From positions 1 through 64,000 of the forward strand of contig JAPYMA010000529.1 in assembly GCA_035041965.1 (NCBI GenBank): a stretch of 64,000 nucleotides of DNA, in the 5' to 3' direction. The DNA comes from Anisakis pegreffii (lineage: Eukaryota > Nematoda > Chromadorea > Rhabditida > Anisakidae). The notes under the pieces were generated by a model. That model was not told the origin of the DNA. It did no database searches and saw nothing but the letters and a program-made list of their open reading frames with translations. Every line of letters begins with the position of its first letter. The first letter of the stretch is position 1. This document shows positions 1 through 11,862 of this stretch, one piece after another. A program made the position numbers and the translations under genes.

Positions 1-1680
1 TTATTAATATCAGTTGTTAAATTCATATTGTCCACTGATTGTTGCTTACATTAAGCATGTTTTGACATATGTGCGTTCAATCTTTTGATGAAATAAATGA
101 TGAGGTTGTGCGTTTCGATGTTCATATCGTGTTTGCATGTTCTTTGAATAATTCAGTGCATTACATTCAGTGTTTCGCTTGAGTCTTTGGTCAACAATAG
201 CTAGAATATAGTTCACAATGAAGGAACTGTTGCTTCAAATCAGCTGATCAGAACGCATGATTCCTTTCTTCATTGTTTTGTTAATACAATTATATATTGC
301 ATATTATGGAAAGTGCTCACCATCAGAACCAATGGTCACTGTAAAATCTCTGCAGGAAATGTTAAGAGTGATCAGATCAGAGCGAAAGCGATCATAATGC
401 CAAAATTTTTATCGATGTGCTTTGCTGAACATTGATATTTTCAGATGAATTGCAAATTAGAATGAATGTGCTACTGTAACGATGAAAGAATATTCAATAG
501 TTGTATTCAGTCATTATCATTGTGATTGATAAAAGCTGATTTCTTTCCGCATATGGTCTCACGTTGAAACCCGTAGAGTAATTCACTGACAATAATAAGA
601 AATTAATCAAGATCATCAATTTTTGAAAGAGCTGAATCGCAAATACCATCTGAAATATCGCTTCACGCATTTATTCGTTCGATCTCCAATTATATTTCAT
701 TACGAGTATATAAATGCATCTGTGTTATCAAATTCGTCACAAAAGTCACCAATATTCATCCTTCAATGGATCACCACTTTCATCGTACAGAATTACGGCC
801 ATCAATGCAAGGAATTGACCACCTTTATGAAGAAGGTACTGTCCTGGCGAGCGATTTGATAGTGGATTGCAAAGGTGTATCGTATGCAATTAAATGAACG
901 TTATTTGTTTCGTTTGAATTACAGACGCTGTCGATTATAATGTAATCGAGACGTTATTCTGAATAAATTCTCAAACACTCATGAACAGTGATAATTTTCT
1001 TACTGAAGGAAGTATGCAAAATTATTTCGGAATGTTAGTCATGACAGTGTTTTTTCTAGCATTGTATAGTAGGTTTAACTGTTGAGCGGCAGAATTAAAT
1101 AGGCGAGCAAGAAACTCTGCTCAAGGTATTGTTCTCGAAATTGAAGTTGGTTTGTTGGTACTGATTATGATAACTTTCTGCATGAAATGACTAATAATCA
1201 ATCTGTGAATTCTTTTTTGATCTCTTTTTTTCTTGACCACTCGAAATTTTCATCGAATTCCCGTACAGTCAACAGTATCTTGCTGGTCGTTTCATTTCAT
1301 ATCGCGCCAAACGTTTATTCCAGTTCACGACTGGCACATTCATAATCTGCAATCATTTTCAAAACACCTTTACAGACCTAACAATTCTCGCATAATGCCT
1401 CAACTAAACGCCATCTTCCAGAACTGAAACCATCAATACAATCTTAGCACTGACCAAATCACCTGTTCACTTGAACAACACTTTACAGTTAAGCGAGCTG
1501 AATTTACAGAGTTAAGATCTGAAGAAGTTGCAGATTGAAAAACAGAAAACGATTGGAATTGGAAAGCTGATCATTACAAATGAATGTCGTTGAGAGTTTG
1601 CGACCGATTTTGCATATTGAGAGTGATTTTATCCGATGCATACTAGCTGAATTTTTTTGCACAGCGCTGCTGATGATTAG
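1..1680. other. AT-rich intergenic DNA, no supported gene
   Basis: No exon with a convincing reading frame and splice signals was found. A plus-strand open frame at 623-859 contains a YINAS-like string reminiscent of tyrosine phosphatases, but what follows does not fit that family, so it is not called. Confidence 0.4.
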
Positions 1681-2536
1681 TGCTAGATCGGTGGTTCTCA
1701 TAAGTTGTGAAATTACTCATTTTGGGTAATTTGGAGGTTTAAGGAGGAATGGAGGGGTCGAGAAAATAGTTTTTATGATAGGACACCATTGTGATGGCAT
1801 TTTTCATCTCGATATGTGAATGCGGTTAATGGCATATAGTTCATGGAAACATTGAAATTGCATCCATTTGTCCATAAATACCGTTTTGATACGGTTTTCA
1901 TTCTTTTCCGTGCTGTTACAATCGCTCTCATAGCTTTTATCACCAAAAGTGTTCTCTTCTGCTAATTTCTCATTCATTTCAATCAACAATTAAAGTCAAA
2001 TTCTCATTCTATCAAACACACTCTATAATTGTTCATTTGACTCTCGAACGTTGTTGATCAATAGTATTTGATTGCTGTATTGTTGATTTCGGCTGTCAGC
2101 ACTCGTCAACGTATCTAGTAAATAGTACATACTGCAGAATGAGAAGCTCATTTGAACGGTGAAGTGAAATGAAACGAAGTGAATGAGAAAAAGTCATGAA
2201 GAGAACGATATTCGCATGTAACAGCTATAAGAGTGAATAAAACACGTCTGAAAAGAATGAGAATCCATTTAAATCAAATTTAGATGGGCGTATCATAGAC
2301 TAACTTTTCATGCAATCATATTCGATCGCAGTATTGAGGAACAAAAAACAGTCCAAGAGAAAGCCCAGCGATGTCGATTACCATCATGAACGTGCTAATA
2401 AGAGTGAACGTAACGGTCATGTGAACACAACATATGCTATTTCCATATTGAATAGGGGTGGATGGGCTAACGGCGATCTGCCAGATCATCAACAGAACTA
2501 ATGGAGCTCCCGAACAGGAGAACCACTGTGCTAGAT
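1681..2536. mobile_element. hAT-type MITE, copy 1, with 8-bp TSD
   Basis: The element spans 1689-2528. It begins CGGTGGTTCTC and ends GAGAACCACTG, so its ends are an imperfect inverted repeat of the CAGTGGTTCTC type typical of hAT transposons. It is flanked by a perfect 8-bp direct duplication, TGCTAGAT, at 1681-1688 and 2529-2536, the duplication length expected for hAT. It has no transposase frame, so it is non-autonomous. Its core matches copies at about 39668-40340 and 55862-56576. The right-hand part, about 2335-2490, differs from the other copies. Confidence 0.9.
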
Positions 2537-3053
2537 AAAAAGAAGGAAGATATAGAACGAAAAGACTGATAAGATATAGATTTCAATTGTTGTATATAGT
2601 GTTGTGATACATTTCGGACAGCAAAGTTTACGAGAAATTTCAAAGAGACATTTCAATTTACGTATGCCCGTCTGATCAACGCTCGCTGTAATGCAATATT
2701 GTTACCATTAGCATAATTAAACTCGTAAAAACTCGTTCACGTAAAAAAACAAGCTCGAGTTCAGGCTAAGTTTAGAGGTTGTTTTATAGGAAATAGACCA
2801 AAGTTTATCCAAGCATAATGAACATGAGTCGAGAATGAACACAAAAATTTTGGCTAGGGAATGAATAGCACATCGACATTATACACAAACAAATCAAATA
2901 CATGATAGTAATTTTTCGATAGTGTTTGATGTAAAACTACAGGAATCATGGAAAAAAGTTCCCAAAAAGTAGAATCGGATTACTGGACAAAAAGCGAAAA
3001 TGAGAATAAGATGAGAAGTTAGGAAAGAGAATCTGCTGAAAACTAGTGTTCAC

Positions 3054-3212
3054 AACATGTTTATAATGCGGATGGCGTGTGTTCGACGTGAACGGTGAAT
3101 CACTCTCCGGAATTTGTCCAAGATGTTGTTGTTCCGTTCGATCGGGCATGCCAACCTCCCAGTAGTATTCCGGAGTTGGCGGCTGTGTTTCAAGTGCTCG
3201 CTGACGGCTCAC
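3054..3212 (-). CDS. Orphan coding exon of an unrecognised protein
   Basis: On the minus strand, after an acceptor-like ..CATCCAAG, a 53-codon open frame reads a hydrophilic, Pro/Gln-rich protein segment including QPPTPEYYWEVGMPDR and HLGQIPESDSPFTSN. A possible donor (GTT|GTGAAC) closes it at 3054. The composition looks like a real exon, but I do not recognise the family. I could not join it to neighbouring exons. It lies about 2 kb downstream of the last GPCR exon on the same strand, so it may belong to a separate gene continuing to the left. The end coordinate is a guess. Confidence 0.35.
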
Positions 3213-3499
3213 CTTGGATGAAATTTACTTTGAACCACTAGTTTATTGACATACAAAAATAGTTGAACTGCTCTTGAAAAAAAGACTTTTTCGAATTCAA
3301 ACAATTCCTTCACGAAAACCTAGGCAGCTGGCTGTTCGATAGAATAACAGTCTCCTTAATATGCTAAAAAAATCATATGTGATCTAAAAGTACAGCATTT
3401 GAGCTAAGTCAAACCTGCCGTCGATTTCAACTGAACCTGAGCCAGAAACTGACTGATCCAGCTAGAACTGGTTTCCTGAAGTTTCGTTGAGTCCGGGCC

Positions 3500-3705
3500 T
3501 AGCTAACTACCGTAATTTATGAGCGTGGCTGATTGCTGGAGTCATTTTACCTGGGAGGTACTACTCCTGTTGGTTGCATCAGCTGTGGGCGTGGCTAGTT
3601 ACCGTAGTCATTTGACCCTGGGGTTACTATTGCGGTTGATTGCATTAACTGTGGGCGTGACTAGTTGCCGTAGTCATTTAACCCGGAGGTACAGCTTTCG
3701 TTTGA
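3500..3705. repeat. 66-bp tandem repeat, about 2.7 copies
   Basis: The GCGTGRCT block recurs at 3523, 3589 and 3655, giving a period of exactly 66 bp with roughly 80 percent identity between units (TAGTCATTT..., GTTGGTTGCAT.../GTTGATTGCAT...). A shorter related piece precedes it at about 3500. Because 66 is a multiple of three, a plus-strand frame (3519-3797) stays open with a 22-residue period. This is probably incidental to the repeat rather than a gene. Confidence 0.8.
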
Positions 3706-3799
3706 CTTTGAAAGTTTGCGATTGTTTGTTCACATCGATCATTCATTTTCCATGTAAGAAGAACGAAAGTCTGCCATACCAAGCAGTTCCGGGCTGAAC

Positions 3800-5025
3800 C
3801 GACTTATAAAGTTTTCAACATTTAGTCTCAACTCAATTTAAATTTTGATGTCAGCGTTAGAAAATGCTCTAACGAGTGCGTAACTTGTGTTGATCATTGG
3901 AATAATTGAGTAAATGAACAAGCAAAATTGATTATTATTCAAACGAAATCTTTGTTAGTTAAACACGGTTGGACGCAATGAATGCAATTCACTTAACTCA
4001 ATGCTTTTTGATCAACTGAACGTCAAACTCATCAACAAATAAGCAGTGTATGCAGATGTCTCCTTGTACTGTGTTCTGTAAATGTTTACGTGTTCATATA
4101 AATTATGCATTGTTATTTCATGAGATTATAATCTCATCAGCTCTCGATGCATCGTTCTTAAATCACAGTCAATTTTTGTGGAACATAAAACTTTGAGTAT
4201 GTGATGTTATCCGTTCATACAAATCCGTAGATGTTGAAATGAACTGACACTTTCTCAAGCAATTTTGGTGTAAACAATCTAGTTGATTGGTACTTCTTTC
4301 GAGAGTTGTTTACAAGATCTCAGATTCTAGAGCATTTATTGACTCGATTCAATTTCTATAATACATTCATATTACAGTGTGAGAAATAAATTTTCTGTTC
4401 ATAGCATTACATATCTCATGGCATATATCACGTATTACATGTTTTATATTACGTATTTCATATAATCTATCAATTGACCAATGCAGCTCCATGCTGAACC
4501 GAATAAACATCACATTATGTATCAAGAAACCAATTTAGCAGGTTATCATTTTCAGTTCTGCCCATTCATCACATTCAGTTGCTTGAATATTAAGGATACC
4601 TGGGATAAGAATTATTTTCGTAGCAATTTTTAGAGCAAAAGTAACAACAATCACTCGATAGTTTTTGATTGTTTCAATGGAGTAGACCAAAACGTTTGGC
4701 AATCGAACAGCGACCGTGAAAGATAATCGAAATCTTCCAGCCCCTCTGACTTCTCAAGGGAGTCATTCCGAGCGATTAATCACCAATCGAATACATCCGA
4801 TGTGATATTGCTTCGGATATTCGATTATAATCAGCAGATGGGAATTTGAGAGCAATTCAGTGAATGGAACAAACTATAAAACTTAATTTACTAATCAGTG
4901 TTTATCCAAAAGTATCTCTAGTAGCTCGGCTCGGTATGTTACCGGAAGTGAAACATGAACACTTAAGGGAACGGAATGTGAACATACTCAATTTGACATT
5001 GATCAAGACCAAATTGATCAGAGCA
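3800..5025. other. Intergenic, no gene seen
   Basis: AT-rich sequence between the tandem repeat and the 3' end of the GPCR gene. No exon could be supported on either strand. Confidence 0.5.
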
Positions 5026-5029
5026 AAAT

Positions 5030-5175
5030 TAATTTTTTAAAATGAATATAACTTAATTAGATCATCGCTGAAAGCATTTTCATTACAGTCTTGAATACGG
5101 CGAAAATTCTATTGAAACGGAACACAATCAGTGAATTTGTTTGCTTCGGAGTTGATTTGCATAAAACTTCATCAA
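5030..5175. repeat. Direct repeat unit A just past the GPCR stop codon
   Basis: About 145 bp here (containing ACACAATCAGTGAATTTG and GCTGAAAGCATTTTCATT) is repeated in the same orientation at about 6185-6328 with roughly 85-90 percent identity. On the minus strand this copy lies immediately after the receptor's stop codon, in the presumed 3' UTR. Confidence 0.85.
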
Positions 5176-5180
5176 GTCGA

Positions 5181-8100
5181 CTATGAGTGGTCATTAATTT
5201 TGAGTGAATTCGATTCGAATTGAAATGACAAATCGGCACCATTTTTCTCCGCTTTCGTGACATTATCCATGGTGCACTGCAGACTCAAATCATCCATTAA
5301 TGGTGATTGTTTAGTTTGCTTCGAGAATATTCGTTTTAATCTGCTCACTGGTTTGATATGAGCGATTGCGGTTGGTTTCTTCAAGCGCCTTATTGAATCC
5401 TGAAATTTGAGAAAATATTTCTAGTTCCAACTTACATCAGATTGCGAGTGTGCAGTGCAGTGCAGAGTGATTTAGAGCACAGTTTCACGAGAAACACTCA
5501 AAAACACTACAGAATAATCATGTCTCAATGCCTGACCATGTAAATTCAACGTCTGAAATCTTTGAAAGCTTGTTTGTTCTGTTTTTTTTCTTCAATAATC
5601 TTAAACAATGGAAACACAACGAAATGGTCAAAAACCTGAAATTGTCGTTCCAGCTCGATGCTATTCCTGGGTGAATGAAACAATCCAACTTTCACTAAGC
5701 GACGTCGAGGGTTGGTGTTATTCACGTGATTACGATTGGTATTAGTGCGATGTTGAGGAGGGTGGCTAGGCGGAGATGCGCAGGAGGAAGTGACGGCAAT
5801 ATCAGTGGAAGATTTGCAATAACGAGGCGATTTGTAAATTGCGGTTGTTGATGGGAGCGATGGGACGGCAATGAAGATTTGTTCGAGTGATGAGGAAGAG
5901 TCGTTAGTGGTGATGATATTTGTGACGATTGAGCGATCAGCCGTTCGAAATGATGACGGTAAACGTTTCGTTTGGTGATCGCTCTGATTGGTTTGTGGGA
6001 TGGTTCGGAGTGTTGTTGTTGTTGTTGTTTGTGTTTGTGATGGTGGTGTTAGGGTAAGATTACACAGAGATGTCGACGATTGATTCATCGCAGCCAGTGG
6101 AGATACACTAAAAATTTATTTGATTCGAGTCGTTCGCGAACTCACTCTCAACTTTGCAGAGAAATGATGACTATGATCTGATGATTTTTTTAAATGAGTA
6201 CAACTTAATTATATCATCACTGAAAGCATCTTCATTTCAGTCTTGACTGCGGCGAAAATTCGATTGAAACAGAACACAATCAGTGAATTTGTTTGCTTCA
6301 GAGTTGATTTACATAAAACTTAATCAAATTTAGTGATGTTGATTTACATGGGAATGCTTAGGAGAAAAAACAGATTAGATTTCATAGAGTTAACAGCGGT
6401 ATTGATAGTATCGTAAGGAGTAGTTGAATTATTGACTCATTGAATCGAATATTGACTTTTAACGGGTTGATCATAAGAGACGATAACGAAATAAGTTCAG
6501 GAGAGGATGGCTGATGATTTGAAAGAATGTGAAGGAAGTGAGATGAAATAATCGCTTTCTGATGGAGTTGTCGGAGTATGAACCGTTTAAAATTGGAAAT
6601 ACCAAATGAGATAAAGGGAAAGGGGAATGCTTAGGAGAAAAAAAACAATACTGTCTAATGAACTGGTGTATGGATCAAGCAAAAAAACCAACCCAGCACT
6701 CAAGATTTTGTGTTGTTGGCTGTTAACCACTGAGGCGGATGGCAAGCCAACTGCTAAAGTGTCTCCATAACGTCGATGCACTACTTGACCATCGCGATTA
6801 CCTCCAAAACTGATCAGCATCGAGGTCGCACTTGGACGATGCGTTGACGTTAGTGGAAACTGAAATCATCCTCCTTTGATAACGACTAAAATTTCCGTGG
6901 GAAGCTCACAGTGACCAAGTTGTCAGCTTAGCTAATTCAACCTTATTCGGTAAAAATTCTCTTGACGAACAAAAACGAATAAACGAATAAAAAGACATCG
7001 ATCAATTCGCAACATTATGGCGTTGATCGATCACTCTACAAGATCAAAATTCTCAATTGAAATGAAGTCGGTTTTTAAAGTTTTCATCTTGAAAACGAAT
7101 TTCAAAAATGTTCCAATGAACTAGCAGAACAACAAAGTTCTTGAGCTTTTCACCGATATCCCTCGGTTACAGATATAGTTGGAAGGTTTCACATGCTATC
7201 GAATATGCTCAAGATTCTACCTGCTCACTCCTGGTGTAGTCTGCAGTGCGAGCACGCGATCGCGAATACTCAAAAGCTTCATTTTTGCTGAAGTCATCAA
7301 CATCTCTGAAATTCCAATTTTCTCAGAGTGCCTGATTATCTGTTCTCAGAAGATATTCGATTTCAAACGTTTCTCATGTTCCAGCTCTCACGGATATTGC
7401 TGCTGTACTTCTGGCGTAATGTTGCGATTTTTTTATCGGTCTGTATACTTAGCTGTAGAATGGTCGTAGTGTTTGATGAATTAATTACACCTTTGACAGA
7501 TCCATTTTCACATATTCTTTGAGTAGTTAATAATTTCGCACTAATGAATTCACAATAGCATTTTGAAGAAAATTTTATCAAGACAGAAACTTTTGTTCGG
7601 TTGAAATCCCATGTTTCGTTGATTGTTATTCTCTGATGCTAGGTGCGTTAGAATATGCGGAACTGTTATTTGAAATTGTTATGGAAATGAAGTCCCATAC
7701 ATTGATTGTTATCGAAACAAATAAAAATTTACACGGGCAGCCTTTTCGCTCCGTGAGAACGTCGGAATAACATATCGGAATTGAATTAAATATCTTCTGT
7801 TTGTATCTAATGAAAAACATCTCATAATACATTCAGAAGTTCACTTGAGGAAGTAGGATATGAATTATTTTGGATTAAAAAACAGTTACTCTGCTCACGA
7901 TCAGTGATAAGGTGAAATAGTTTTTCGATTTTGACTGAGAATCAATCGATTTCGATTGAGTTTCTGAAAGGATGCTCGTCAAGAGAACTAACCTAAAGAA
8001 AACAGATGGAAGGCATCGAAGGAAGAGCTGCAAGAAAACAATACGAAATTTGCGACTCATCGCACAGTAAATCAAGAAATTAACAGCTGAATTAATCAAC

Positions 8101-11100
8101 GATAACAAATCCATCAGATTGCCAAGTGGTAAATATATCTGAAATTTCAACAACATTGCCTCACTAAATTTTCATTTGTGATAAGTGATGTGCATCCATT
8201 TTGGTGTTTTTCAAGACGGAATAATTTTCCGAAGTAAACGATTCTGTCCCTCGTTTAAGGGAGATTTCATCGATTCGCAATTCGGATCTAATTACTCGAC
8301 GATGCTGCATTCTGAGTATTATTTAGGGCAATTGTTTCGTCGAATTTGATTGAAAATTTAATAGTGTGTGATGATTGGTTATTTCATTCAAATGAACTAC
8401 ACTAAACAAGGATATAGCCAACTTAATGGTTTACTTAATTGAATATTTGCCATAGAAATGTGGCAGAATAAATTTGATAGAAGTGATGATGAACAAATTG
8501 AACTGGATAAACCTTTTGATGGAATGTTTCTCTGGAATAAATGCCAGTTAGAACGGACATCACGCCCTGCGGCAATTCGGCTATCAAAAAAATCGATAGC
8601 ACGGCCACTAACATCGGTGTTGTATGGTCTTTGGGCATTTTCTTCTTTTTCATCACCTTCAACCAATTGATTGCCTTACATGATCTCTTACTTTGATCAA
8701 AGAGTCAAGTGCTTAGCATAAACCCAGGCAAGAAAAACAATAACAAGTAGAGCATTCACGCCCTCCTCAATACAATAACCAATTTTATAAGTTTCACGGA
8801 TGAAATTTCACTACATAAGTATTCATTACCAAACCCAAATAATAATCTGAATTATATCTGCTACTATACGGAGAATATAAAGTATCCAGCACATTCTAAT
8901 GAGATTTCGAACATCTTCTGGGCATCCTCCTTCATCGAGTACTAATTTCACGTGAACATTTTACGAACCCTGTTCAGAAGAGTGGATTTGCATTTGGATA
9001 TCAAGAACATAGAATCGCGCTAATACAACAGCACCAATAACAACCTGTGCTAACGATCGTCTCCTATGTGAGACGTCAGCGATGATCTTGAGTAGAACAG
9101 CTATTGATATTGTTAGCAGAAGGCATGGAACAACTTTGAAAATCATTCCATTCGACCAAAATGCAAGCTGAAATCGTTATTCTTTACTGAACTTTTGATT
9201 GAAATAAGACTTCAACTCTTGAACTGCATCCCAATAACTAGCATTGTAATTTGTTTTTCTCTAGATATACTCATACGTTTCATAGTCTATTCCTGTCTTT
9301 TCAATCACTTTCATTAATTCCTCAAACATAATCACTCAGCAAGCTTTCGTGACGACTAACAAGTTATGAATAAGCGGTGACCACTGGCTGCACGACTTAA
9401 TCATAGCTTGCATAGCAATCAAATTCACATCACATTCATTCGCACTCTTATTCGTCCACTACGAAGTTGATATTAGTTATTTGTGTAATCATCCGGTTAT
9501 TTCATTTTCACACGAGTGATTCACTGTGATCGTGTAGCAAGCACTAAGATGAGTTTGCGTGAATCAAGAGTACAGTCAACGAACAAGCTTGTACCTTTAA
9601 CTTAACACAGTCAGTGTCTGATGCGAGCACCATGAAAACCGAGTCATTCATCAGTGATAAGTCACCATCATATGTAAATTCATCGAGAATACCAGTTTTA
9701 TTTAATAGATCATTAGTTTCCAATGATACATCGTCATCGGGTAACAAACACGTTAGGAAGGATGTTGCTGACATTTCAACAATCTGAAATCGCCGTTAAT
9801 CTCGTCTAGTTATCCTGCGACGGTAACTGCTGTATGAAAACGGTAACAGTTTAATCGACTGAAAACGACTGCCAATACGATATATTGATTCAGTTGATCT
9901 GCTCAACTATTACTTGATCTTGCACAGCAACGAAATTCACGTCACATTCATCACTTATTAATAATTCACGTCAACAATCAATCAAGTTAAACGATGTTTT
10001 TCGTGATGTTCATGTGGAAATTGATTGAGTTTCACCGCTTCATTTAATAAACTCATGAAAACATCGATGAAAGTAACGGCGAATTACTGCGTTAAGCGTT
10101 CGTTCCTTCGAACTGCTTGAAAGTTGTTAACAACAACTAGTTCACTGCTCATAACTGATGCGGAATGGATTCGTGAACAACCCGTGAGCAGAAGTTTTGC
10201 TCACGAACATGAACAGTGCACAAGCAGACCATAATAATTTGATAAGCCGTACTGAATCGAGCCGTACTGAACCCTTCCCCCAGCACAAGTGGTGCCAATC
10301 AGCGCAAGGTGTTTATGCGTGATTTGGCGATTGAGCGATGAGCAGCGATTCAATAATATGAAATGCTATTTGTTGAAGCGATAAGTAAATTACTAGATTA
10401 CTTTCAAACATCACTGCTCACGAAGGAAGGAATCAGCACGCAGTTTTGCCTCTGGCACATTATTGAGTTGAACACATAATAAACTCGCAGAATTGTATTT
10501 GATTGTCGTCGTATGTTATTGAATAACGAACTGCTCAAGGAAAGAAGAACTGCTTAACAGCTCGAATTGATTGTTCAAATGAATTATGGTTCGATAGAAG
10601 AGTGTAACTGACCTCAAATGTCATAAAATTAGGTATGTTCACACAAGCCATAACAAAACAAGTAGCGAAACTGAGCGCTACCGTAAAACGAATCGTAATC
10701 ATTGTGGTAGGACCACTGGTTGCACGACTGATCGTTAAGACACGAATTTGAGCAAGTGATACCTGAAAATTGAATTCCATCCTGATTTTTGCAATAATAA
10801 ACATCCGACTGTTGATACTGAAATTTCGAATTTTCACTTTTTCTCAATCAATTAAGGTGTCTGTGATATTCACACATGTGATCTTCTCTAGTCAGCATGA
10901 CCTCTTCTCCGAATTCGCGATTTCTTAATGAACGAAAAAGACTTGTGCCGTTCAATCTAAACATTCCACAACAACAACGGATCGACTCATCCGACGTTTA
11001 TATGATGAATTATGAATTCTAAAAACTAACTTCTCATTTGGAAATGAAGCTTGTTTTGCGACAAACTTCTCAGTCAGTGCTTTCAAGAGGAATATGGCAA

Positions 11101-11824
11101 ACTCCCTATCAATCAGTCTCGAACTGGCAAGATAAATGATTGAAATGACGAAGATTTATGAATGTGGTGAATTCAATGCAACATTGTAAGTACAACAAAA
11201 CGCAGAAGGCATTTTACGAAGAGTTTGCTCTCGAGTTTGAATTCTGGAGGAGATCATTTCCAAAAAATCGGTAGTTCAACGTGAATGTTTTCATGATATT
11301 ATCTAATGAGGTAGCTGATAGATTTGAATTCAATTGCATACAATGGATACACTCTGAGATATAAATTGTTCTGTGGCAAAAGTTCTGCATATCAAGAACC
11401 CATGAAGTTTTAGGCTGCTGAATAATTTTTGCAGTCATTTTCCAATTGTCAACAGCATTCAGAAGGGTTTTTGGTTGTGTGAAAACGATTCGACTTGACT
11501 CTGAGTTGATTTTACGATTCCCACACAGAACTGGTTGTAAGTTGAATGAATATAAGCTGAATCGTCGTTATCCGTGTGAATTCTCATGATATCACATAGA
11601 AAATGCACGATTCGATTGGTATTTTTACGAATTCACTCTTATAATTGTTTTGTACCCTTTGATAAGGATTGTTGTTTTTAAGCTGCTTTCATTGACTTTC
11701 AAATGTAATCCGTTAGCTTGCATGAGCAATTTGAATGATGCGACAACTGAACTGATTGAGTATTTACGTATCAATTTGACGTCATCTGCAATCCGCTTCC
11801 TCTTGTTATTCCCATCACTGTGGG

Positions 11825-11862
<38 letters not shown>

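Noticed and set aside
623..859. Plus-strand frame with a YINAS motif, as in tyrosine phosphatases
   Set aside because: Sequence after the motif does not match the phosphatase domain, the frame starts without ATG, and no neighbouring exon supports it.
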